Shown here: positions 44,687 through 52,963 of the stretch, piece by piece
Position numbering within the stretch: the stretch's first letter is position 1
How the letters are laid out: every line of letters begins with the position of its first letter
NCBI GenBank assembly: GCA_019358945.1
Contig: JAHHIE010000017.1
Location: forward strand, 44,529 to 108,528
Direction of reading: 5' to 3'
Length of the DNA: 64,000 nucleotides
From: Stenomitos rutilans HA7619-LM2
GTDB taxonomy: Bacteria > Cyanobacteriota > Cyanobacteriia > Leptolyngbyales > Leptolyngbyaceae
Notes under the pieces: model-generated
Told to the model about the DNA's origin: nothing
What the model saw: only the letters and a program-made list of their open reading frames with translations
Databases searched by the model: none
Made by a program: the position numbers and the translations under genes

Positions 44687-45604
44687 GTGCCCAAAGCTGG
44701 CATTATTTACAACGACATCAAGCCTGTAGCTTGTCGAACTGCCGAAGCATTGAAAGACAAGCTTGTTGCGTGTGGCTGGGAGGTTTTTCTGGCAACGGGT
44801 GCTGGCGGCATTCTTGGTTATTCCGATCCGCAAGGCCCGGTTTGCCATATGCCGATCGATTACCTGAACGCGCCTGGGTTCGATCGCGACATGACTTTTG
44901 CCATCGTGCTGGGGGGCGACGGCACCGTGTTGTCTGCGTTTCGGCAGGTCGCGCCCTATGGCATCCCGCTGCTCACCGTGAATACAGGGCACATGGGCTT
45001 TCTGACCGAAACCTATTTGAACCAGTTGCCCCAGGCGCTTGAGGGCATTTTAGCGGATGAGTATGAGATTGAAGAACGGGCGATGCTGCGCGTGCAGGTG
45101 CACCGTAGCGAAGCCATGCTGTGGGAAGCGCTGTGCCTGAATGAAATGGTTATCCATCGGGAACCTTTGACCAGCATGTGCCATTTTGAGGTCAAGATTG
45201 GCGACCACGCCCCCGTTGATATCGCAGCAGATGGCTTAATTGTGTCCACACCCACCGGGTCAACCGCTTACTCACTATCGGCTGGTGGCCCAGTGGTCAC
45301 ACCTGGAGTCCCTGTCCTTCAGTTGGTGCCGATTTGTCCCCATTCGCTGGCATCACGGGCGCTGGTCTTTGCTGATACCGAGCCAGTAACCATTTTTCCG
45401 GCTACGCCTAACCGTATGGTGATGGTGGTAGATGGGAACGGAGGCTGCTACGTGTTTCCAGAAGATCGGGTGCGCATTGAGCGATCGTCCTATCATGCGC
45501 GCTTCATTCGCTTGCGATCGCCAGAATTTTTTCATCTTCTGCGTGAAAAGCTTGGCTGGGGGTTGCCTCATGTGGCTAAACCCTCATCAGTAGAATTGCC
45601 GTAG
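44687..45604 (+). CDS. nadK: NAD(+) kinase
   Basis: A 305-residue kinase that makes NADP+ from NAD+ using ATP. GGDGT (in [13 protein letters not shown]) is the catalytic motif, NTGHMGFL matches the conserved NxGxLGFL with Met for Leu, and [17 protein letters not shown] is the diagnostic C-terminal motif. It starts with GTG at 44687 with AGGTGAG about 10 bases upstream. Cyanobacteria usually have two NADKs; this one is of the approximately 305-residue group. A spacer of about 205 bases separates it from the nblR-like gene. Confidence 0.95.
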   Translation: MPKAGIIYNDIKPVACRTAEALKDKLVACGWEVFLATGAGGILGYSDPQGPVCHMPIDYLNAPGFDRDMTFAIVLGGDGTVLSAFRQVAPYGIPLLTVNTGHMGFLTETYLNQLPQALEGILADEYEIEERAMLRVQVHRSEAMLWEALCLNEMVIHREPLTSMCHFEVKIGDHAPVDIAADGLIVSTPTGSTAYSLSAGGPVVTPGVPVLQLVPICPHSLASRALVFADTEPVTIFPATPNRMVMVVDGNGGCYVFPEDRVRIERSSYHARFIRLRSPEFFHLLREKLGWGLPHVAKPSSVELP

Positions 45605-45738
45605 TCATAAACCTTCAGTAGTGGACGTTTACAGCATTCAGTGAGAACCTTGTTCACTAGTGGAAACGCTCTGTCAAGTTTGTCAACAGACCGCACGGTA
45701 TCCAAGTCTTCTTTGAACGTGCTACAACAGGAAGAGTC

Positions 45739-45758
45739 ACTAGGTATTCATTCCTAGT
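45739..45758. promoter_or_regulatory. Palindromic site upstream of the nblR-like gene
   Basis: ACTAGG and CCTAGT (6-base arms, 8-base spacer) form an inverted repeat 53 bases before the ATG. It could be an operator or a short hairpin. An AT-rich stretch with 'ttataaactcagttatttt' lies just downstream. Confidence 0.35.
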
Positions 45759-45810
45759 AAGATTCTTATAAACTCAGTTATTTTGTAACTGATACTGTCT
45801 ACATATCTGT

Positions 45811-46506
45811 ATGAATAGCGTTCTGCCCGACTCACCTCCCTGCGTGCTGCTGGTTGAAACCGATGAAGCGCTGGCAAATCATGTCAGCCTTGACTTAAAA
45901 GAGTCTGGTTATGACATTGTGATGGCACCCGATGCCGTAGGAGGGTTGCGTCAAGCAACAGAGCTACAACCGGCGCTGATTGTGGTTGATCGCATGCTGG
46001 CGGGCGAGTCGGGACTATGGTTCTGTAATCGTTTACGATCGCTAGGGAACCGCATCCCCGTTTTGTTGATGATGGCGCGAGACAGCGTAGACGATCGTGT
46101 CGCTTGTTTGGAAGCAGGCGCTGATGACTACTTTCTCAAACCCTACAGAACCGAGGAATTTTTGAGGCTGGTGCGCCTTTATCTACAGCCCGATAACCCC
46201 GCCAGTGAACGCTTACGCTTTGGCGACTTGATTTTAGATCTGGTCACTCGTCGCGCCTTACGCAATGGACGAGCGATCGACCTCACCATGAAAGAATTTG
46301 AATTGCTTAAGTACCTGATGGAGCATCCCCGTGAAGTGCTGACCCGTGAGCAAATTCTGGAAAACGTGTGGGGCTATGATTTTGTGGGTGAATCAAACGT
46401 GATTGAAGTATACATCCGCTACTTGAGGCTGAAGATTGAAGACGAAGGTGAGAAGCGCCTCATTCAAACAGTGCGGGGCGTCGGATATGTCATGCGCGAA
46501 GCTTGA
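45811..46506 (+). CDS. nblR: OmpR-type response regulator, NblR-like
   Basis: A 231-residue protein with a receiver domain (about 10-125) and a winged-helix DNA-binding domain. The acidic pocket is degenerate: the usual DD appears as VETDE, while the phospho-acceptor position survives in VVDRMLAGESG. The ACLEAGADDYFLKPYR and LTMKEFELLKYLMEHPREVLTREQILENVWGYDF segments and the C-terminal RLIQTVRGVGYVMREA match NblR, needed for phycobilisome breakdown and stress survival. NblR is reported to work independently of phosphorylation. Assignment to NblR rather than a close paralogue is by memory of the sequence, so gene symbol confidence is moderate. A DUF192 lipoprotein gene follows. Confidence 0.75.
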   Translation: MNSVLPDSPPCVLLVETDEALANHVSLDLKESGYDIVMAPDAVGGLRQATELQPALIVVDRMLAGESGLWFCNRLRSLGNRIPVLLMMARDSVDDRVACLEAGADDYFLKPYRTEEFLRLVRLYLQPDNPASERLRFGDLILDLVTRRALRNGRAIDLTMKEFELLKYLMEHPREVLTREQILENVWGYDFVGESNVIEVYIRYLRLKIEDEGEKRLIQTVRGVGYVMREA

Positions 46507-46655
46507 GCCTGAATTAATAAATGCGTTGGGAACTCGATCGCCACTGGATGAGACTAAACAAAAGACGTTTAATACAAAGGAACAGGCTGTTGAGTTGGAT
46601 GATAAGACAAAAGCTCGATCGCCAAATATCAAGCTATCGGCAGACATGGCGACAC

Positions 46656-47174
46656 ATGACCAGTATTCTACTGGCTTGCATTTTACTCGGTTGTTCGTCC
46701 TCAGTGCCAGCCGAGCCACCTACTATAAGGCCCCCTTCTGCTACAACACCTTCAGCTAATCCATCGGCAACGGTGCGAACAGCAACTAATTCTGGTCAGA
46801 CTCTGCCGCTTTCGGCTCGTATTAATGTCGCCGATCAGGTGATCCAGCTTGAGGTCGCTCGTACCGCAGCACAGCAAGAAATCGGACTCATGTACCGCAC
46901 GGAACTAGCAAACGATCGAGGGATGGTCTTTCCCTTTGATCCACCACGCCGGGTTGCCTTTTGGATGAAAAATACCTTGATTCCGCTAGACATGGTTTTT
47001 CTGCTCAAAGGCAAGGTACAGGCGGTCTCCAGCAATGTTCAGCCTTGCAAAGCCGACCCCTGCCCGATTTATGGCCCCAATGCTTTAGTGGATCAGGTGA
47101 TTGAGCTACGCGCTGGACGCGCACAGGAATTGGGACTGAAGCAGGGCGATCGCCTGGTGCTGCAACCGCAATAG
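46656..47174 (+). CDS. DUF192 lipoprotein
   Basis: About 172 residues. A short lipoprotein signal (TSILLACILLGCSS) and a Ser/Thr/Pro linker lead to a DUF192 domain: VARTAAQQEIGLMYRTELANDRGMVFPFDPPRRVAFWMKNTLIPLDMVFL. The GLM-R...MLF.F and FWMKNT..PLD signatures are diagnostic. The function of DUF192 proteins is unknown; the fold is a small beta barrel. The frame also opens at 46521, but the first 45 codons (very Arg-rich) contain no usable signal, so ATG 46656 is preferred, although no strong ribosome-binding site is seen. It is close behind the nblR-like gene. Confidence 0.78.
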   Translation: MTSILLACILLGCSSSVPAEPPTIRPPSATTPSANPSATVRTATNSGQTLPLSARINVADQVIQLEVARTAAQQEIGLMYRTELANDRGMVFPFDPPRRVAFWMKNTLIPLDMVFLLKGKVQAVSSNVQPCKADPCPIYGPNALVDQVIELRAGRAQELGLKQGDRLVLQPQ

Positions 47175-47280
47175 CTAATGCAGGAAGGCAGAAGTAAGAA
47201 AGCAGAGGTCAAAAGGCAAAAACTTTGTTGTTTCTGCCTTTGAGCGTTTGAATGTGATCGGTTATTTCCGACAAGGTGTA

Positions 47281-47407
47281 CTAGGGGCTGTCATCAATTA
47301 CGCATACACACAACTCGCAGCAAGGGCTTCAGCCCCTAGCCTTGTTAGGACGGGCGTGGTAGGGCTGATACTCAAGGTGTCTAAGCCTAATTGATGACGC
47401 GCCCTAG
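47281..47407. mobile_element. 127-bp miniature element with CTAG-flanked inverted repeats
   Basis: Terminal inverted repeats: 'ctaggggctgtcatcaatta' (47281-47300) and 'taattgatgacgcgccctag' (47388-47407), matching at 17 of 20 positions when inverted. The outer CTAG on both ends could be a target duplication, as in IS5-family elements of the IS427 type. It is non-coding. The interior carries a second hairpin ('agggcttcagcccct'). Confidence 0.75.
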
Positions 47408-47667
47408 CCGCTAACCAAGCATTACCTGTCTTCTTAATACTAATTTTCTCTTTTAGAAATCAAATGTTGCAATCTTTCGGTAGATAGATTTTGTGATTGA
47501 GGATTGTCGTTATCTTGACATCTAATGTGAGGCTGTGAGCAATTAACTCTGTAAGCGATTAACTTCATCGCGCAGACATGACTGGAAAGCTGCATGAACC
47601 AAAGCAATGTTTCAATCGTCTAATGAGATAGTGCACGTCTAGCAGCAGGCATACCGTTTCTAATGAT

Positions 47668-47741
47668 CGTGGATTTAAGCACTCCGATTGCTTGAGTAGG
47701 ATGTGTTAGCGCAGCGTAATGCATCCTACTCAAGCAATCGG
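47668..47741 (+). repeat. REP-like palindrome, second copy
   Basis: A perfect 20-base inverted repeat: CCGATTGCTTGAGTAGGATG (47684-47703) with CATCCTACTCAAGCAATCGG (47722-47741) around an 18-base loop (tgttagcgcagcgtaatg). Bases 47668-47725 nearly repeat the complement of 10575-10632. Confidence 0.85.
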
Positions 47742-48094
47742 CTGGAGAGCGACGAGATGCCGAGTGAGAACGATTAGCGCATCAAGATCTTTGACCTGGG
47801 TACGATCGTTCACTCCATTTCACTGAATCCGTCTTCAGTAGAAAAGCTGAAGAAAAGCTAAAGGCATTTTTAGAATACTAGCCTGCTTCTGTAGATTCGC
47901 AGATGCCTGTTAGCCGTTGAGCTTGCTTAAGTAGGCATTAAGGATCTGAATGACAAAACGGCTTCTGTCGATCGTTCATGAAACGAAACTACATAGTCCA
48001 TCCTAAATTGTGTAGTCAGCTTAAAGACTGGCTGATAGCCTTCTCAGCCAACTGTTCCTTAACCCACAATAGTGTCCTAGTCCAGAGGCGAACC

Positions 48095-48289
48095 ATGACG
48101 GCACCGTCAACCTACACTCGTTTAATTCGGTTTCTACAGGAAGACCTGTCCCTTTCGGCTGCCGCGATCGCCATTGCACTCCGCCATCGGGAGCATGACC
48201 CCGGCCCCCTGCCGATGATTCTTTGGCAGTACGGTCTGGTGACGCTTGAACAGTTAGACCAAATTTATGACTGGCTTGAGCAGGCATAA
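48095..48289 (+). CDS. DUF2949 protein
   Basis: A 64-residue small helical protein typical of cyanobacteria. The phrases RLIRFLQEDLSLSAAAIAIALRH and PGPLPMILWQYGLVTLEQLDQIYDWLE match DUF2949. The family has no known function, and its helix pattern suggests a partner-binding protein. AGAGGCG lies about 5 bases before ATG 48095. An upstream in-frame ATG at 47978 is rejected because the added residues look non-coding. The gene stands alone among repeat-rich spacers. Confidence 0.75.
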   Translation: MTAPSTYTRLIRFLQEDLSLSAAAIAIALRHREHDPGPLPMILWQYGLVTLEQLDQIYDWLEQA

Positions 48290-48627
48290 GCGCTGGTTAG
48301 CCTCTTCCACTGAAGAAAGTCAGCTGACTGAAAAAGGCCAGCCGTGTTTTTGAGACAAACGCAACGAGCCTAAAACACGAGTGCTTGCAACCAGTAACCG
48401 GACACAATTAAACTCCAACATGCCAGGCAGGCTGACGGCTGACCGCTGTGAGCATCAACAGTTTAATTAAGAGCTTCTACTTATCTCACAATCAAAGAGT
48501 GAACTGGACTCAGTTCGCTCTTTTTGCGTATGCGGTCTTGCTATAACTGGTGATAGCTTGCCCCTTAAACGTGAACGTCCTTGAAAAGCGCTGGTGAACC
48601 TCTTGTGAATGATGTAAGCTCCAAAAG
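48290..48627. other. 338-base spacer with terminator
   Basis: No gene seen. It contains a clear terminator at 48496-48525. About 200 bases lie between the DUF2949 stop and this terminator, which is long for a 3' tail, so an unrecognised small RNA is possible, though I see no known family in it. Confidence 0.4.
48496..48525 (+). terminator. Rho-independent terminator
   Basis: Stem GAGTGAACT / AGTTCGCTC with a six-base loop, followed by TTTTT. Rightward orientation, about 205 bases after the DUF2949 stop. Confidence 0.8.
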
Positions 48628-49749
48628 ATGAAGCACATATTCTCTTTGCGACTAATTAGCTTTGGGTTGCTGCTGGTCTTGCCCTTTGGAGTGGGGTGGT
48701 GGGCTGTTGATATGCTGCGCTTTCAGCAACTTGCTGGTTGTCAGGCCAGTACAGACGCAGAAACGGATGATGCGATCGCCACAGGTTTTTACTGTGCTCA
48801 GGCAAGCGCCAGTCAGCAAACGATCGATAGTCTATCAGAAGCCATCCGGCTAGCGCGTCTGGTGCCTGCCGATCATCCCTTAGCGACCCAGAGCAATGGT
48901 TTGATCGAAAAGGCCTCCCAGAAGCTGCTGGAGCTAGCAGAAACGTCTTTTCAGGACGGCAATCTTGAAGAGGCAATCAGAGTTGCACGCCTCATTCCAG
49001 TCACGACAGAGGCGTACAAAACTGCCGATGGGCGCATCGAGTCATGGCAGTCGGCTTGGGATGATGCACAGACAATTTACAGCGATGCTCAGGCTTCGGC
49101 TGAACGTGACCAGTGGGATCAAGCATTTGAGAAAGCGAGAGAGTTGCGGCAGTTAGGCAATCGCTATTGGAACAGCGATCGTTACCAGGAATTAGTGCAG
49201 AAAATTCAGGAAGCTAAAGAAGGAAAAGCTGCCCAGGCGAAAGCAGACCGCGATCGCCAGCAAGCTTCTGAGGCAAAATACACCGCTCAACCTGACCTGA
49301 TATCGAACTGGCAACAAGATCAGGCACGCGAAGCCGCCAAAAACCTCGATCGCGCTCGTAAACTGGCAAGCGCGGGTACAGCAGAAGGGCTACGTGCAGC
49401 GATGGATGCAGCGGGTTTAGTCCTTTACGGCACGCCTCGGTATGAGGAAGCGCAACGATCAGTGGATCGCTGGAATCGTCAACTGCAAGAAATGGAAGAT
49501 CGTCCTTATCTCGCTCGTGCTGTGCAGTTGGCAAGCAAAGGAGATATGTCGTCACTGCAAGCGGCGATCACCGAAGCCAGCAACGTCAGTTTTGGCAGCG
49601 CACTCTATCAAGAAGCGCAAGACAAGATTGGTCAATGGACAGATGCCATCCAAAAGCTGCATTCGCAAGCCTACCCAGAACAAACTGGTAGGAACCGAAT
49701 CAGTCCCGCTAACTACGCCATGCCAGCCGTCAAAACTACGACTCCGTAG
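48628..49749 (+). CDS. Membrane-anchored helical repeat protein
   Basis: A 373-residue protein. An N-terminal membrane anchor (SLRLISFGLLLVLPFGVGWWAV) is followed by an extracytoplasmic or cytoplasmic alpha-helical region. The helices recur in paired units: SLSEAIRLARLVPADHPLATQ, GNLEEAIRVARLIPVTTEAY, AWDDAQTIYSDAQASAERDQWDQAFEKARELRQLG, and LQAAITEASNVSFGSALYQEAQDKIGQW. They resemble degenerate TPR-like units. Conserved in cyanobacteria to my knowledge, without known function. It probably binds a partner. The start at ATG 48628 lacks a strong ribosome-binding site. It is alone on its strand; the next gene converges. Confidence 0.6.
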   Translation: MKHIFSLRLISFGLLLVLPFGVGWWAVDMLRFQQLAGCQASTDAETDDAIATGFYCAQASASQQTIDSLSEAIRLARLVPADHPLATQSNGLIEKASQKLLELAETSFQDGNLEEAIRVARLIPVTTEAYKTADGRIESWQSAWDDAQTIYSDAQASAERDQWDQAFEKARELRQLGNRYWNSDRYQELVQKIQEAKEGKAAQAKADRDRQQASEAKYTAQPDLISNWQQDQAREAAKNLDRARKLASAGTAEGLRAAMDAAGLVLYGTPRYEEAQRSVDRWNRQLQEMEDRPYLARAVQLASKGDMSSLQAAITEASNVSFGSALYQEAQDKIGQWTDAIQKLHSQAYPEQTGRNRISPANYAMPAVKTTTP

Positions 49750-49779
49750 TCGCTATTCACCCGGCAGTAAAAGATCTGT

Positions 49780-49885
49780 CGCAACTCGTAGGGTTCGGTA
49801 TAGCCTCGGATTCAAGAAAAGCGAGAGCGTAACGCACCGAAAGGCTACTGATTGATGCGTTACGGCGTTACCTAACACACCCTGC
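49780..49885. repeat. Degenerate REP-like repeat
   Basis: Includes 'gagagcgtaacgcaccg' and 'tgatgcgttacggcgttacc' words like those near 10505-10632 and 47668-47741. It lies in the convergent spacer before the aminotransferase stop. Confidence 0.5.
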
Positions 49886-49917
49886 GCCATCTGTGCACAT
49901 CGGCACATCGGCAAAAT

Positions 49918-51072
49918 CTACACGGTGGCAAAAACCTTGGCAGCGGCTGCAACACCCGCTCCAGCAGTGAAGCCTTCGTAACCAAGCTCTTGCAACGTCG
50001 CTTCCAACGCGCTGATCGCGGTCAAAATATCGCGATCGCTTACAAAGCCCAGATGCCCAATGCGAAAGATCTTGCCTTTAAGGTGATCTTGACCACCAGC
50101 GAGAATAATGTCGTACCGCTTTTTCATCACGGTGCGGATTTGTTCTGCATCGACGCGATCGGGAATCACGGAGGTAATCGCTGGACTCGCCGACTGATCA
50201 GGGGCCAACAGCGGCAATCCCAATGCTTTTACAGCGGCACGCGTGGCATGCGTCAAGCGCTGATGACGAGCAAAAATGTTTTCTAGCCCTTCTGTCTGCA
50301 TCATACGAAGGGCGACTTGCAAGGCAAAAAACATGTTGACGGGTGGAGTAAAAGGCGTGGTGTTTTTCGCTGCATCCTTGCGATATTTGCCTAGATCCAG
50401 GTAGTAGCGAGGTAATTTAGCGGTTTTGTACGCCTCCCACGCTCTTGCATTTACAGCAACAAAGCCTAAACCAGGCGGCACCATGTAGCCTTTTTGAGAA
50501 CCCGACGCAACGACATCTAGACCCCACGTATCAACAGGTAAATTGTAGGAACCCAAACTGGTGACCGTATCTACGATGATGAGGGCTTCGCCGTGCGCTT
50601 TGACGTGACGGTTAATGGTTTCCAGATCATTTAGCACCCCAGTTGACGTTTCGCTATGGGTGATAATGACAGCTTTGATGGCCTTCTGAGTGTCAGCCTC
50701 TAATGCTGCCCGAAATTTCTCTGGGTCAAGTGCCTGTCCCCATTCAGCCGTGATCGGGGACACATTCAATCCATACGCCTGAGAAACTTCAACCCAGCGT
50801 TCACCAAACTTGCCATTACTGCCGACCAGCACCCGATCGCCCGGACTCAAAAAGTTGATGATCGCCGCTTCGACTGCACCAGTACCGCTGACTGTGAGAC
50901 TTAGCACGTCATTCTGCGTTTGGTGCAGCCATTTCAACCCATCAGTCACTTCTGCCATGATTTTGGAAAAGTCGCCGCTGCGATGCCCGATCGGGTGCTT
51001 CGCCATTGCGAGTAAAACCTGTTCCGGTACCGGGGTTGGCCCCGGAATCATCAGCATCAACTTGTCGTCCAT
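49918..51072 (-). CDS. Alanine/serine-glyoxylate aminotransferase family protein
   Basis: A 384-residue class V PLP aminotransferase. IPGPTPVPEQVL at the N-terminus, SGTGAVEAAI for phosphate binding, IVDTVTSLG with the pyridine-contacting Asp, and Schiff-base Lys in SGSQKGYMVPPGLGF are all seen. Cyanobacterial members are often named 'soluble hydrogenase 42 kDa subunit', a historic misnomer; the likely role is glyoxylate transamination in photorespiration. It runs alone on the minus strand. The upstream spacer (51073-51533) may hold its promoter. Confidence 0.9.
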   Translation of the reverse strand: MDDKLMLMIPGPTPVPEQVLLAMAKHPIGHRSGDFSKIMAEVTDGLKWLHQTQNDVLSLTVSGTGAVEAAIINFLSPGDRVLVGSNGKFGERWVEVSQAYGLNVSPITAEWGQALDPEKFRAALEADTQKAIKAVIITHSETSTGVLNDLETINRHVKAHGEALIIVDTVTSLGSYNLPVDTWGLDVVASGSQKGYMVPPGLGFVAVNARAWEAYKTAKLPRYYLDLGKYRKDAAKNTTPFTPPVNMFFALQVALRMMQTEGLENIFARHQRLTHATRAAVKALGLPLLAPDQSASPAITSVIPDRVDAEQIRTVMKKRYDIILAGGQDHLKGKIFRIGHLGFVSDRDILTAISALEATLQELGYEGFTAGAGVAAAAKVFATV

Positions 51073-51533
51073 GAATCTGCCCTGAGAGTCGCGATCGCCG
51101 CCCTTATTGACGGCATCTTCCAGGATGACACAATTTCTAACCTTTAAGCGACTGCTTATCGTGGCTTCTTAACGCAAATAAAGGGGAACCAATAGAGAGA
51201 AAACATCCATCAACTAGATACAGCGCTCCTAAATCATTGCCTGTTCCCGTTCAAGTATTAACTGCGCCAGCGGTTGGGAGTGAAAGGGATCGCCATACGT
51301 CGCTGAGTGGATGGCGCGGCAAGAGAAAAGCGCTAAATTCGCCTAATTGGTAGCGGTTTTGGTGATTGTGTAACACAATATAAAGAGAGCAGCCTGTCTA
51401 AGTTGATCCCAACTTCGTTTTGATTGATCCCCTGCCAGGTGTAGACACAAATACAAAAAGTCTATCAAGATTTCGTAATTTGATCCCCAAGCTGATAAAA
51501 TACGGTAAGCGCGTAGAATTACCGTACTAAAAC
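51073..51533. promoter_or_regulatory. 461-base divergent promoter region
   Basis: No gene seen. Near its right end lies an inverted repeat (51501-51526) just before the ATG of the membrane protein gene, preceded by 'gctgataaaatacgg', a possible -10. The remainder shows no recognisable structure. Confidence 0.5.
51501..51526 (+). promoter_or_regulatory. TACGGTAA palindrome before 51534 gene
   Basis: TACGGTAA (51501-51508) and TTACCGTA (51519-51526), 8-base arms with a 10-base spacer, 7 bases before the ATG. It overlaps a likely -10 element, so it could be a repressor operator or a leader hairpin. Confidence 0.5.
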
Positions 51534-52013
51534 ATGGAGCCTTCTAAAAAAATTAGCTCGAAGTTTCCGGCTGTGCCAGACGACTTGGAGCAGCCCAAGC
51601 TGTTCGTTCTGGGAGCAGGCCCGATTACGTTGAGAAAGCTGCGAGGGAGCTTTTTGGTGGGGTTGGGCTATTTGCTGTCGCCACTGTGCTGGTGGAATGA
51701 TCTGATCTTTAACCTGCCTGTAGCGTGGGGGGTTGGCTATGTCCTTAGTCTGCTGTCGCCGACTTATTTTTTACCAGGGACGATCGTGGGGTACTGGCTC
51801 TCTAATCTGGTCGGTATTCTACTGATGCAGTTTGGTGCCGTTGATGTTCTACAGAATTCAACTAGCGATCGCAGCTTGGTCAAAGAACTTTTGATTGGTG
51901 TAGGGACTTCTACAGCCTACACGCTCGTTGTTCTGGTGCTATGCCACTTTAAGGTGATTGACCTCTCAACCCTTCTTCCTGGAGAGCAATTCTTAAGTTT
52001 TGGCAAGCATTAG
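51534..52013 (+). CDS. Conserved small membrane protein
   Basis: A 159-residue protein. A polar N-terminus (EPSKKISSKFPAVPDDLEQPK) precedes four hydrophobic segments: LVGLGYLLSPLCWW, VAWGVGYVLSLL, LVGILLMQFGAV and TAYTLVVLVLCHF. I do not recognise the family. The next gene (TauE/SafE-like) begins 11 bases after its stop with a ribosome-binding site overlapping that region, so the two are co-transcribed. It may be a companion to this transporter, which is inference. A palindrome precedes its ATG. Confidence 0.65.
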   Translation: MEPSKKISSKFPAVPDDLEQPKLFVLGAGPITLRKLRGSFLVGLGYLLSPLCWWNDLIFNLPVAWGVGYVLSLLSPTYFLPGTIVGYWLSNLVGILLMQFGAVDVLQNSTSDRSLVKELLIGVGTSTAYTLVVLVLCHFKVIDLSTLLPGEQFLSFGKH

Positions 52014-52024
52014 GAGAACGTGAG

Positions 52025-52825
52025 ATGACCAGTGCGTTGCTTTTGGTTGCCTCTAGCTTTGTCGTGGGAACGATCGTCGGTTTGACAGGCATTGGCGGGG
52101 CCTCGCTCATTACGCCCATGTTGATTTTTGGCTTTCAGGTTCCCGTTGCCGTTGCTGTCAGCTCCGATGTTGTGGCTGCCACCTTAATGAAAGTGGTTGG
52201 TGGCTGGAAGCACTGGCAGCAGCAGACCCTGGATTTGCAAGTTGTGAAGTGGTTGGCTTTGGGGAGTGTGCCGGGATCGCTCACGGGCGTTGCTGTTTTG
52301 CACACCCTTAGAGGCGTGAAGCAGTTGAATCTGGATGCTTTTTTGCTGCATCTCGTGGGGTTTGCCATTCTCTTTGTGACCTTCGCTGCTCTTATCCAAT
52401 TGCTGCTGTTAACCTTTGCGCCTAATCTTCAATTACCTGAACTGCCAAAGTTAGATTTGGATACGTGGCAAGGGCGATCGCTAGCAGTGGCGATCGGCTT
52501 GGTCTTGGGCTGTGTCGTTGGTCTTACCAGCGTGTCGTCGGGGTCTATGTTTGCACTGGTGATCATCGCCTTTTTTCAGCTTGACACCCGCAAGCTGGTA
52601 GGCACCGATATTACTCAAGCAGCCATTCTGCTTCTGTTCACGTCATTAGGACATCTCACACTGGGAACAGTTGATTGGAGTTTAGTGCTGCCCATCTGGG
52701 TAGGTTCAGTTCCAGGGGTGCTTCTGGGCGCAAAGCTCTGTAAGATCGCACCGCAAAAGCTACTCCGCTTTGTGGTTTACGCTATTTTGGTGATGGTGAG
52801 TTGGAAATTGGCGAATCAGGCGTGA
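52025..52825 (+). CDS. TauE/SafE family sulfite/anion exporter
   Basis: A 266-residue membrane protein with about eight hydrophobic helices in two inverted halves. The first repeat has SFVVGTIVGLTGIGGASLITPMLI and the second has GLVLGCVVGLTSVSSGSMFALVII, both with the G-x-G-G-x-x motif of the family. The second half has Ser-Ser where the first has Gly-Gly, which is common. Family members move sulfite, sulfoacetate or other organic anions across the membrane. AGGAG overlaps the upstream stop, tying it to the 51534 gene. Confidence 0.85.
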   Translation: MTSALLLVASSFVVGTIVGLTGIGGASLITPMLIFGFQVPVAVAVSSDVVAATLMKVVGGWKHWQQQTLDLQVVKWLALGSVPGSLTGVAVLHTLRGVKQLNLDAFLLHLVGFAILFVTFAALIQLLLLTFAPNLQLPELPKLDLDTWQGRSLAVAIGLVLGCVVGLTSVSSGSMFALVIIAFFQLDTRKLVGTDITQAAILLLFTSLGHLTLGTVDWSLVLPIWVGSVPGVLLGAKLCKIAPQKLLRFVVYAILVMVSWKLANQA

Positions 52826-52829
52826 GGGA

Positions 52830-52955
52830 TGAGGGATAAAGTTTTGAGTTTTGAGTTAATTCTGACTCGTGACTCCTTCTAAAGTCATTGATTCCCGCTT
52901 CGCTTGTGGAGCCAATGACGTTGTCTCCTGTGACTTCTGGCTTCTGACTCCTACT
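52830..52955. repeat. Dispersed repeats between TauE and PAP2 genes
   Basis: Contains 'gttttgagttttgagttaa', 'ctgactcgtgactcctt' and 'gacttctggcttctgactcc' words, as at other repeat sites. The PAP2 start is directly at its right edge. Confidence 0.7.
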
Positions 52956-52963
52956 AAAGCGAT

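Larger units (their letters stand above)
47175..48094. other. 920-base spacer holding repeats
   Basis: The region contains a miniature inverted-repeat element (47281-47407) and a REP-like palindrome (47668-47741). The rest (47410-47660 and 47745-48090) shows no gene I can support. The DUF2949 gene begins at 48095; the longer frame from 47978 has no good start. Confidence 0.55.

Noticed and set aside
46521..46655. Upstream in-frame start for the DUF192 lipoprotein
   Set aside because: The added 45 residues are Arg-rich and would bury the lipoprotein signal.
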